Assembly: GCA_029239935.1 (NCBI GenBank)
Contig: JARBTY010000064.1
Span: 1 to 13,259, forward strand
Direction: 5' to 3'
DNA from: Clostridia bacterium
Lineage (GTDB): Bacteria > Bacillota_A > Clostridia > Lachnospirales > Cellulosilyticaceae
DNA length: 13,259 nt
Shown here in pieces: positions 1-6,729 of the stretch; the first letter of the stretch is position 1; the number at the start of each line of letters is the position of its first letter. Under the pieces are notes generated by a model, which searched no databases, was not told the DNA's origin, and was given only the letters and a program-made list of their open reading frames with translations. Both the position numbers and the translations under genes were made by a program.

Positions 1-89
1 TGCGATTAACAAAAATTTGCAATTTGAAATTCTAATAACTTCTTATCTGTCTAAAATTTATCAAGTCATTTTTATGTTAATCTTATACC

Positions 90-128
90 AAAAGAGCCTT
101 CCCAAATATAATGATATCCAGGAAGGCT
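90..128 (-). terminator. Intrinsic terminator of the sugar importer operon
   Basis: An 8-bp perfect stem pairs AGCCTTCC (95-102) with GGAAGGCT (121-128) around an 18-nt loop. Read on the minus strand it is followed by C and TTTT (93-90). It lies 35 nt past the mmsB stop codon, where an operon end is expected. The plus-strand side is also T-rich (TTCTTTATTT), so it may work in both directions. Positions 1-89 hold nothing I can identify. Confidence 0.75.
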
Positions 129-163
129 TCTTTATTTACAACGTGACATAATATCTCTTAATT

Positions 164-1330
164 TTACTTTTTAGCTTTGTTTTTAGTATATACATCAAAC
201 GCCACCGCTAATAAAAGTACAAAACCTTTTATTGCTTGTTGCCAGTCAATACTTATGCCTAGGATAGACATCCCATTATTGAGTACTCCCATAATGAGCC
301 CGCCGATAATACATCCAAATACTGTTCCAATTCCTCCCGATGCTGATGCGCCTCCGATATAGCAGGCAGCTATAGCATCTAGTTCAAAGTTAACCCCCGC
401 TTTTGGAGTAGCTGCATTAAGACGTCCTGCAAAAACAATACCTGCAAGTGCAGAAAGAACACTCATATTAACATAGACCCAAAATAAAACTTTATTTGTT
501 TTAACACCAGACAATTTCGCTGCCTTTTCATTACCTCCAAAGGCATAAATATGTCTGCCCGGTACTGTCTTATTTGTAACAAAAGTGTAGATAGCAATAA
601 GTACCGCCAAAAGAATAAGCACTGTTGGAATACCTTTATAGCTTGCAAGCCAGTACGTAAATAAATTAATAACTACTATAATAAATATGAGCTGCACTAT
701 AAACCAAGACTTAGATGAAACTTCAAAATTATATTTCAGGGTATTTTTTCTTTTATTAAGTTGTGAAATAACATATATCACCGAAATAATAACCCCTATG
801 ATAATTGTAAAAATATGCAGTGCACTGTCTCCAAACAGGTCTGGAATAAAACCCGAGCTTATAATTTGATAAGACTGTGGAAAAGGTGCAATGGTCTGCC
901 CTTTTAATATAACCATGGTAAGTCCTCTAAATATGAGCATGCCCGCCAGTGTAACGATAAATGCCGGTATTCTGACATAAGCTACCCAAAACCCTTGCCA
1001 CGCTCCGATAAGTGCTCCAACACACAGAGATAAAACTATCGTTGGTATAACAGGCAGGTTCATTCTTATAGCTAACATAGCTGATATTGCTCCAACAAAA
1101 GCAGCCACAGATCCCACAGATAAATCAATGTTACCTGTTAAGATACATAAAAACATACCGATTGCTAGTACAAGAATATAACTGTTTTGAAGAATAAGAT
1201 TGGTTACATTAAGGGGTTTTAAAAGGATACCCTTAGTTAAAATTTGAAAAAGCACCATGATAGAAATGAGGGCTATGCCCATCGCATATTGTCTTATATT
1301 ACTCTTGAAAATATTTTTTATTTTTTCCAT
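164..1330 (-). CDS. mmsB: Multiple-monosaccharide ABC transporter permease (MmsB/GguB, XylH-like)
   Basis: This is the membrane channel subunit of a sugar importer of the ribose/xylose (CUT2) class, and probably forms a homodimer in the cytoplasmic membrane. The 388-residue length fits XylH/GguB permeases, which are longer than RbsC. Family landmarks are visible: TGNIDLSVGSVA (65-76) in an early membrane segment, the cytoplasmic coupling segment GRHIYAFGGNEKAAKLSGV (258-276), ELDAIAA..IGGASASGG (316-333) and a late NNG (351-353). Hydrophobic segments run through nearly the whole protein, with a charged cytoplasmic stretch near 190-208. ATG at 1330 is preceded by GGGAGG about 8 nt upstream, inside the 3' end of mmsA. 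The gap to the mmsA stop is 2 nt, so translation is probably coupled. The exact sugar (xylose, galactose, glucose or arabinose) cannot be read from the sequence. Confidence 0.93.
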   Translation of the reverse strand: MEKIKNIFKSNIRQYAMGIALISIMVLFQILTKGILLKPLNVTNLILQNSYILVLAIGMFLCILTGNIDLSVGSVAAFVGAISAMLAIRMNLPVIPTIVLSLCVGALIGAWQGFWVAYVRIPAFIVTLAGMLIFRGLTMVILKGQTIAPFPQSYQIISSGFIPDLFGDSALHIFTIIIGVIISVIYVISQLNKRKNTLKYNFEVSSKSWFIVQLIFIIVVINLFTYWLASYKGIPTVLILLAVLIAIYTFVTNKTVPGRHIYAFGGNEKAAKLSGVKTNKVLFWVYVNMSVLSALAGIVFAGRLNAATPKAGVNFELDAIAACYIGGASASGGIGTVFGCIIGGLIMGVLNNGMSILGISIDWQQAIKGFVLLLAVAFDVYTKNKAKK

Positions 1331-1332
1331 AA

Positions 1333-2868
1333 TTATACCTCCCTGCTACTTTGCATAATACATTTCATTATGCTTTCTTGAGAAGCGGCTTCTCGATCAA
1401 GTTCCCCCACTATTCTGCCTTCGTTCATGACATAAACCCTGTCACTCATTCCTAATACTTCCGGCAGTTCTGAAGAAATAATAATGATTGATTTCCCTTG
1501 CTTTGCAAGTTCATTAATAATTGTATAGATTTCATATTTTGCACCTACATCAATACCTCTTGTAGGTTCATCCAATATGAGTATATCTGGGTCTGAAAAA
1601 ATCCATCTGCTCAGTACAATTTTTTGTTGGTTACCTCCTGATAAATCCCCGGCTTTCTGCAAAATGCTGGAGGACTTTATCTTTAGTTTTTCCCTAAATT
1701 CCTCTGCTACTTGTATCTCTTTATTGTCGTCAATCACATTATGAGTGCTAAGCTTCTGCAAACTGGCCAAAGAGATATTTCTCTTGATATCATCAATTAG
1801 AATAAGCCCAGCTGTTTTTCTATCTTCTGTTACATAGGCTATGCCATTCTCAATGGCTTCACTTACATTTTTAATGACTATTTCCTTATTTTCCTTAAAA
1901 AGTTTTCCGCTTATTTTTTTACCATAAACCCTTCCAAAAACACTGGTAGCAAGTTCGGTTCTACCTGCCCCCATCAGCCCCGCTATGCCTACAACCTCGC
2001 CTTTTCTAACTTTTAAGTTAACATTTTTGATAACCTTTCGATCCTCATTCAAGGGGTCATAAACTTCCCAATCTTTTATTTCAAACATAACCTCTCCTAT
2101 TTGAGGTACTCTTTTAGGATAACGATCCACCAACTCACGGCCAACCATACCTTTAATAATCCGGTCTTCTGTGATGGCATCTTTTCCTTTAACTAATGTT
2201 TCTATAGTACTTCCATCTCTTATAACTGTTATCTTGTCAGCTACCTTGGTAACTTCATTAAGCTTATGAGATATGATGATACAAGATATACCTTGCTTTT
2301 TCAGTTCCAACAATAAGTTTAACAAATGATCTGAATCTTCATCATTTAATGCAGCTGTAGGTTCGTCCAGAATAAGCAATTTGACCTGCTTAGATAATGC
2401 TTTTGCAATTTCAACTAGTTGCTGCTTACCTACTCCAATATCTTTGATAAGTGTATCCGGCTCATCTTTAAGACCCACTCTAGCAAGGAGTTCACTGGTT
2501 TTATTACGAGTTTTATGCCAGTCTATTACACCCTTTGCCGCTTGCTCATTTCCCAAAAATACATTTTCAGCAATCGACAGATAAGGGACTAAGGCCAATT
2601 CTTGATGAATAATAACAATTCCAATCTTTTCACTATCTTTTATATTTTTAAACTTACATTCTTTACCTTCAAAAATGATGTCTCCTGTATAAGTGCCATA
2701 CTCATAAATACCGCTTAACACATTCATAAGCGTAGACTTCCCTGCTCCATTCTCTCCTACTAATGCGAGAATTTCGCCTTCCGTGGCTTTCAAATTGACA
2801 TCCTTGAGGACCTTAACCCCTGAAAATGATTTTGAAATATCTTTCATTTCCAATATACTTTGAAGCAT
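1333..2868 (-). CDS. mmsA: Multiple-monosaccharide ABC transporter ATP-binding protein (MmsA/GguA, XylG-like)
   Basis: This is the tandem-domain ATPase that powers the importer; both nucleotide-binding domains lie in one 511-residue chain, the usual length. NBD1 has Walker [10 protein letters not shown] (38-46), a family-typical weak signature [14 protein letters not shown] (145-158), Walker B LLILDEP (164-170) and H-loop His201. NBD2 has the family-typical degenerate Walker [10 protein letters not shown] (297-305, Lys to Arg), an intact signature LSGGNQQK (409-416) and Walker B ILILDEP (429-435). The single catalytic site therefore combines NBD1 Walker A/B with the NBD2 signature, as in RbsA, MglA and XylG. 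ATG at 2868 follows AAGGAG with an 8-nt spacer. It sits between chvE and mmsB, downstream of an intercistronic hairpin. It is the reference for judging the aberrant paralogue at 5174-6667. Confidence 0.94.
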   Translation of the reverse strand: MLQSILEMKDISKSFSGVKVLKDVNLKATEGEILALVGENGAGKSTLMNVLSGIYEYGTYTGDIIFEGKECKFKNIKDSEKIGIVIIHQELALVPYLSIAENVFLGNEQAAKGVIDWHKTRNKTSELLARVGLKDEPDTLIKDIGVGKQQLVEIAKALSKQVKLLILDEPTAALNDEDSDHLLNLLLELKKQGISCIIISHKLNEVTKVADKITVIRDGSTIETLVKGKDAITEDRIIKGMVGRELVDRYPKRVPQIGEVMFEIKDWEVYDPLNEDRKVIKNVNLKVRKGEVVGIAGLMGAGRTELATSVFGRVYGKKISGKLFKENKEIVIKNVSEAIENGIAYVTEDRKTAGLILIDDIKRNISLASLQKLSTHNVIDDNKEIQVAEEFREKLKIKSSSILQKAGDLSGGNQQKIVLSRWIFSDPDILILDEPTRGIDVGAKYEIYTIINELAKQGKSIIIISSELPEVLGMSDRVYVMNEGRIVGELDREAASQESIMKCIMQSSREV

Positions 2869-2893
2869 CCAATCAACTCCTTACTGTCTATGT

Positions 2894-2929
2894 AATAGTT
2901 AGGCAGGGTCTTAGCCCTGTCTAACTATT
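2894..2929 (-). promoter_or_regulatory. Intercistronic RNA hairpin between chvE and mmsA
   Basis: A 15-position inverted repeat pairs 2894-2908 with 2915-2929 around a 6-nt loop, with one non-Watson-Crick position (2903/2920). It starts 10 nt after the chvE stop. In the transcribed direction it is followed by TACATAGAC, not a U-run, so it does not look like a terminator. The more likely role, inferred, is protecting the upstream receptor mRNA from 3' decay, giving more receptor than ATPase. The T-run lies on the other side and would only matter to plus-strand transcription. Confidence 0.7.
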
Positions 2930-2939
2930 TTTTATAAAT

Positions 2940-4094
2940 TTATTTAAGTTGATCCTCTGTGTAATAGCCAGAATCTATCAGTGCTTCTTTATAATTGTTC
3001 ACATCTACTGAAACTGGATCACAAAGGAATGATGGTACAACTTTAACCCCATTATCATAAGTGGTTGTGTCATTTACAGTGGCTTCTTTACCTTGTAGCA
3101 CAGCATCAACCATTTCTACAGTTTTTTCAGCCAATGTTCTTGTATCTTTAAATACTGTTTGAGCCTGTTCACCTGCTATAATTGATTTAACTGATGGAAC
3201 CTCAGCATCTTGACCTGTAATAATCGGCATTGCCAAATCCCCAGTACCATAACCTACCGCTTTAACTGATGACAAAATACCAATTGAAATACCATCATAA
3301 GGTGAAAGCACTGCATCTAATTTAGCACCATCTGAATAATTAGCTGATAAAACATTATCCATACGCGCCTGCGCTGTTGCTCCATCCCATCTAAGGGTAG
3401 ATACTTTATCCATACCTGTCTGACCTGATTTTACAACCAATTGACCTTTATCGATATAAGGCTGAAGTACACTCATCGCACCATCGTAGAAGAAATAAGC
3501 ATTGTTATCATCTGGTGAACCTCCAAATAGCTCAATATTGAAAGGTCCTTTGCCTTCTGCTAAGCCTAGCTTATCTATGATGTAAGAGCCTTGTTGCACA
3601 CCTACTTTAAAGTTATCAAATGTTGCATAATATGTAATATGTTCTGATCCTCGAATCAGTCTATCGTACGCAATAATTTTTATCCCTGCATCAGCTGCTT
3701 TCTGAATAACGCCCGTTAATGCTTCTCCGTCAATTGACGCAACAACTAATACATTGACTCCCTTTGTAACCATATTTTCGAGCTGTGATACCTGATTTTC
3801 AACAACATCTTCTGCATATTGAAGGTCTACTTGATACCCTTTAGCTTCCAGTTGCTTCTTCATATTGTCCCCATCTTGTATCCAGCGTTGTGAAGACTGT
3901 GTGGGCATCAGAACGCCAACAAATTTTCCATCCCCTGTGGTTTCTGTTTTAGTTTCTGTACTTGCTGTACTCTCTGTTTTTGTCGCAGCTGGTGTTTCTG
4001 TAGTAGTACCTGCCTCCCCAGATGGCGAGCATGCCGCTAGCGCAAATGCCATAACCCCCGCTAATACTAGTGAAAATAATTTTTTAATTTTCAT
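2940..4094 (-). CDS. chvE: Sugar-binding lipoprotein of the ABC importer (ChvE-like)
   Basis: This is the surface-anchored receptor that binds monosaccharide outside the cell and hands it to the MmsB/MmsA importer. It has a lipoprotein signal peptide, MKIKKLF then a hydrophobic stretch ending in the lipobox LAAC, with Cys22 as the expected lipidated residue. A flexible Thr/Glu/Lys-rich linker covers about 23-56. A periplasmic-binding-protein (type 1, Peripla_BP_4) fold follows from about 57, opening [13 protein letters not shown], which matches ChvE/XylF receptors, and continuing through AYDRLI and SPYDG to the C-terminus. I place the start at ATG 4094 (384 residues): the longer reading from ATG 4109 begins inside the GGAGG ribosome-binding site (4102-4106), which sits 8 nt before ATG 4094. 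It is first in the operon, behind a strong promoter, and is followed by a hairpin that would favour high receptor levels. Confidence 0.93.
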   Translation of the reverse strand: MKIKKLFSLVLAGVMAFALAACSPSGEAGTTTETPAATKTESTASTETKTETTGDGKFVGVLMPTQSSQRWIQDGDNMKKQLEAKGYQVDLQYAEDVVENQVSQLENMVTKGVNVLVVASIDGEALTGVIQKAADAGIKIIAYDRLIRGSEHITYYATFDNFKVGVQQGSYIIDKLGLAEGKGPFNIELFGGSPDDNNAYFFYDGAMSVLQPYIDKGQLVVKSGQTGMDKVSTLRWDGATAQARMDNVLSANYSDGAKLDAVLSPYDGISIGILSSVKAVGYGTGDLAMPIITGQDAEVPSVKSIIAGEQAQTVFKDTRTLAEKTVEMVDAVLQGKEATVNDTTTYDNGVKVVPSFLCDPVSVDVNNYKEALIDSGYYTEDQLK

Positions 4095-4130
4095 ACCCAA
4101 TACCTCCATTTTCTTTTTGATAACTTTTTT

Positions 4131-4170
4131 AGTTTCATTTGTTTTGTTTTATTTTTGTTTATTTACGTTT
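4131..4170. promoter_or_regulatory. Candidate DeoR-type operator repeats in the chvE leader
   Basis: On the minus strand AAAC recurs with its C at 4167, 4157, 4146, 4141 and 4132, so several copies are 9-11 bp apart, about one helical turn. On the plus strand this gives TGTTTATTT and TTTGTTTTGTTTT runs, resembling TGTTT-rich sites known for some DeoR-family sugar regulators. The 10-mer TCATTTGTTT at 4135-4144 recurs at 4364-4373 over the regulator's own start codon. It lies just downstream of the inferred chvE transcription start, a roadblock position. The region is low in complexity, so chance is possible. Confidence 0.4.
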
Positions 4171-4178
4171 GTGATTTA

Positions 4179-4207
4179 ATATTAATCTCTTTTTAGTTAT
4201 AAGTCAA
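4179..4207 (-). promoter_or_regulatory. Promoter of the chvE-mmsA-mmsB operon
   Basis: Minus-strand TTGACT (4207-4202) and TAATAT (4184-4179) are separated by exactly 17 bp. Immediately upstream on the same strand are A-tracts (4208-4230 region) typical of an UP element that strengthens sigma-A promoters. The inferred start near 4172 leaves a leader of about 78 nt before ATG 4094. Confidence 0.65.
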
Positions 4208-4277
4208 TATTTTTTTATTTTTTTTTATATTATTTTATGCATATTTTTGTATATAAATTGTTATCCAGCGATTCGAC

Positions 4278-4291
4278 TGTAAGTTTTAGCA
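4278..4291. promoter_or_regulatory. Weak cre-like site upstream of the regulator promoter
   Basis: TGTAAGTTTTAGCA matches the outer positions of the CcpA consensus TGNAANCGNTNNCA but has TT in place of the central CG. It lies 6 bp before the inferred -35 of the regulator gene and between the divergent units. A catabolite-repression role is possible but weakly supported. Confidence 0.15.
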
Positions 4292-4297
4292 AATATA

Positions 4298-4327
4298 TTG
4301 TACTTTAAGCTTCATTTCGTTTATACT
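4298..4327 (+). promoter_or_regulatory. Probable promoter of the DeoR-type regulator/ATPase operon
   Basis: TTGTAC (4298-4303) and TATACT (4322-4327) are separated by 18 bp. The -10 is good and the -35 only partial. The inferred start near 4334 gives a leader of about 34 nt to the TTG start at 4368. No other plus-strand candidate in the intergenic region looked better. Confidence 0.5.
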
Positions 4328-4367
4328 TAGATTAGATAAAAAATCTTAATAAACTTGGTGATGTCAT

Positions 4368-5171
4368 TTGTTTGCAATCGAAAGAATAAAAATTATTAAA
4401 AATTACTTAACTCAAAATGAAAAAGTGGAAGTTTCTAAACTAAGTGATATGTTAAATGTATCAGAAGTAACGATTCGTAAGGATCTTGAAAAATTAGAGG
4501 AAGAAGGTTTTTTAAAAAGGATTCATGGGGGGGCTGTTATTACACCTCACATCTTCGCTGCTTCTCCTATAGAACCAGACTTATTAAGTCATGAAGCATT
4601 CTTGACTATCGAAGAACATCTTCATGAAATTGCATTGGTTGCTGTAGATATGATAGAGGATAATGATTCCATTATGCTGACCAACGGTCCGATTAATCTA
4701 GAAATCTCTAAAAATCTAGGCACTAAAAATAATCTGACCGTACTGACCAACGACCTTCTGATTGCACTGGAACTTAGCCGTTTTCCCCACATCAAAGCCA
4801 TTTCTTTAGGCGGCGACATTGATTTCCATTCAAAAGCTACCTTTGGCAGACTTACCCTTGCCAATATGTCACACTTCTATGTCAATAAAATTTTCATAGA
4901 GGTTGATGGGTTTAATGAACATGTGGGTTTTTCTGTTTCTAATATTGATAAGGCAACGCTTATACAGGAGGCTATTTTAAACGCAAATTCTAAGATTATT
5001 TTATGTCCTTCTGATTGCTTCAATAAAACAGCTTTTTTTAAAGTAGGTTCGCTTAAAATTGCCGAAAAAATCATTACTAATTTCAATCTGGATGAGGCTT
5101 ATAAAAAACTTATTTGTAATAATAACATCGAATTATTTACTTCTATAAATTTAATGGAGGGAAGTGAATAG
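4368..5171 (+). CDS. DeoR-family transcriptional regulator
   Basis: This is a DNA-binding repressor-type protein, 267 residues. The N-terminal winged helix-turn-helix (1-57) is canonical: SKLSDMLNVSEVTIRKDL with EKLEEEGFLKRIHGGAV. The C-terminal half is the DeoR sensor domain, recognisable from NNLTVLTNDLLIALELS (121-137), LGGDI (147-151) and GFNEHVGFS (181-189). The usual phosphate-binding loop, normally close to LDSGTT, reads LTNGPI (104-109), and the later D.SKFGK-like motif reads SDCFNK (215-220). The effector may therefore not be an ordinary sugar phosphate; this is inference. TTG 4368 is the only usable start: a TGA lies three codons upstream in frame, and GGTGAT (4357-4362), complementary to the 16S rRNA end, sits at the right distance. 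It is divergent from the sugar importer, whose expression it probably controls, and is coupled to the ATPase gene behind it. Confidence 0.88.
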   Translation: MFAIERIKIIKNYLTQNEKVEVSKLSDMLNVSEVTIRKDLEKLEEEGFLKRIHGGAVITPHIFAASPIEPDLLSHEAFLTIEEHLHEIALVAVDMIEDNDSIMLTNGPINLEISKNLGTKNNLTVLTNDLLIALELSRFPHIKAISLGGDIDFHSKATFGRLTLANMSHFYVNKIFIEVDGFNEHVGFSVSNIDKATLIQEAILNANSKIILCPSDCFNKTAFFKVGSLKIAEKIITNFNLDEAYKKLICNNNIELFTSINLMEGSE

Positions 5172-5173
5172 CT

Positions 5174-6667
5174 TTGCCAAACTATTTATTAGAGACACAA
5201 AATCTTTCCAAAAAATTAGGCAATGGATTTGCATTGGAGGATATTCATTTAAACTTGCTGGAGCAAGAAGTGCACATTTTAATGGGAGCAAATGGAGCAG
5301 GCAAATCTTCTCTCGTCAAGACACTCAGTGGTATCATTACGGGTTATACAGGCAAAATCCTGCTTAATGGTAAAGTTGTTGCCATCCATTCTGTTGATGA
5401 TGCTAAAGCTCATGGCATTTTTTATGTACCTCAGGACATACAGCTCTTTGACAAAATGACTGTTTCAGAAAATTTATTTTTCGAAACTTTTTACACTAAA
5501 CATAAATTTTCTCCTATCAATATGGCTGAAATTAGTTTTAAAACTAAAACACTTTTTGACGAATTCCAAATCAATATAGACCCTTTGGCACTGGTCGAAC
5601 AGTATGGTCTCGCTCAAAAACATATCATACAAATTCTAAAAGCTTACGTTTCCAATGCTAAGGTGATTATATTAGATGAACCTTCTGCTGCTTTTACAGA
5701 TCACGAAAGCGATTTGCTCCATGCTATTATTAAAAAATTAAAAAGTAAATATGTAGGTATTTTATTGATTTCTCATAGACTAAATGATATCTACAAGTTG
5801 GGTGACAGGGTATCTATCATCCGTGATGGCCACCTTATAGCCACTTTAGGGGTTAACGATTCTATCGAAGAGGAAATCATCCTCCTTTTGGCAGGGATGC
5901 CTCTGTCCAATAAATATCCAAAACTGCACTTTAAAAAGGGCAAAGAGTTACTTCGTGTCACTCATCTTAAATCCTCCGGTATCCTCACCGATGTATCCTT
6001 TACCTTGCACAAACATGAAGTATTAGGCATAACAGGCTTAGCGGGTTCTGGGCGAACACTTTTGGCTAACTGTTTATTTGGCAATACAGATTATGAATGT
6101 CAACATTTAGAAATTAACGGGGCTTCAGTAGATGTAACCCATCCTTTTGAGGCTATTTCTAACTGTATTGCCTTTCTTCCTGAAGACAGAGAAGCTGATG
6201 GGATTATTCCTTCCCTCAATGTTGCTGATAACATTGCTTTTACTTCACTTAGAAGGTTTTCTTCTCATAACCTTATTAACTATAATATTTTGTTATCCAC
6301 AGTTAAAGACTATCTTACCAAATTCAATGTGACCTCTTCAAATACCCGTTCTCGACACAATTACTACAATCCAGGGCACTGGCAAAAAATGTTCTTTATC
6401 AAATGGATTATGAATCGCTCTAAAATATTTATTTTAGATGAACCTACTCGTGGTGTAGATATTGTTTCTAAGGTTGATATCTATAATTGTATTAACAATA
6501 TTACGAAAAACGGCGGAGGAATTATCCTCATTTCTTCAGACTTTGATGAAATACTGGGGATGTGTGATCGTATATTGGTCTTATCTCAAGGTAAGTTCAT
6601 CTGTGAAATGACACAAAAAGAAGCTACCAAAGAAAAAATTCTTCACTACGCTACCGGCAATCAATAG
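5174..6667 (+). CDS. Orphan tandem sugar-type ABC ATPase with degenerate signature motifs
   Basis: The 497-residue protein has the RbsA/MglA two-NBD layout but no adjacent permease or receptor. NBD1 keeps Walker A GANGAGKSS (38-46), Q-loop Gln87, Walker B VIILDEP (164-170) with Glu169, and H-loop His201. NBD2 has the expected degenerate Walker A GLAGSGRT (288-295) and Walker B IFILDEP (418-424). Both ABC signatures are eroded: NBD1 reads YGLAQKHIIQILKAY (144-158), and NBD2, which completes the catalytic site, reads YNPGHWQK (398-405) where the importer ATPase of this locus has [11 protein letters not shown] binding looks possible, but efficient hydrolysis is doubtful. The TTG start follows GGAGGG with a 12-nt spacer; no ATG/GTG/TTG is available between an upstream in-frame TGA and this TTG. 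A 2-nt gap from the regulator stop indicates coupling. It could be a regulatory partner of the DeoR-type protein, an alternative ATPase for the neighbouring importer, or a gene in decay; the clean full-length frame speaks against the last. Confidence 0.85.
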   Translation: MPNYLLETQNLSKKLGNGFALEDIHLNLLEQEVHILMGANGAGKSSLVKTLSGIITGYTGKILLNGKVVAIHSVDDAKAHGIFYVPQDIQLFDKMTVSENLFFETFYTKHKFSPINMAEISFKTKTLFDEFQINIDPLALVEQYGLAQKHIIQILKAYVSNAKVIILDEPSAAFTDHESDLLHAIIKKLKSKYVGILLISHRLNDIYKLGDRVSIIRDGHLIATLGVNDSIEEEIILLLAGMPLSNKYPKLHFKKGKELLRVTHLKSSGILTDVSFTLHKHEVLGITGLAGSGRTLLANCLFGNTDYECQHLEINGASVDVTHPFEAISNCIAFLPEDREADGIIPSLNVADNIAFTSLRRFSSHNLINYNILLSTVKDYLTKFNVTSSNTRSRHNYYNPGHWQKMFFIKWIMNRSKIFILDEPTRGVDIVSKVDIYNCINNITKNGGGIILISSDFDEILGMCDRILVLSQGKFICEMTQKEATKEKILHYATGNQ

Positions 6668-6683
6668 TCTTCATACGCAAATA

Positions 6684-6727
6684 AGCCGCTGCTAAGGTAT
6701 TTAATACTTTAGTAGCGGCTCTTTTTT
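6684..6727 (+). terminator. Strong intrinsic terminator of the regulator/ATPase operon
   Basis: A 17-position stem pairs 6684-6700 with 6704-6720, with G-U wobbles only at 6691/6713 and 6696/6708 and a 3-nt loop. It is followed by CTTTTTTC on the plus strand. It begins 17 nt after the ATPase stop. On the minus strand the following bases (TATTTGCG) make a poor U-tract, so it may only weakly terminate the convergent oxidoreductase gene. Confidence 0.9.
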
Positions 6728-6729
6728 CT

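Noticed and set aside
1..89. Possible gene end or RNA gene at the left edge
   Set aside because: No frame, hairpin or motif in either strand gave usable support.
4095..4109. Longer chvE start at ATG 4109
   Set aside because: That ATG overlaps the GGAGG ribosome-binding site for ATG 4094, and the lipoprotein signal peptide begins naturally at 4094.
4207..4250. Long T-rich stretch considered as a terminator tail or replication-type AT-rich element
   Set aside because: No stable hairpin precedes it and there are no iterons; its place directly upstream of a -35 fits an UP element better.
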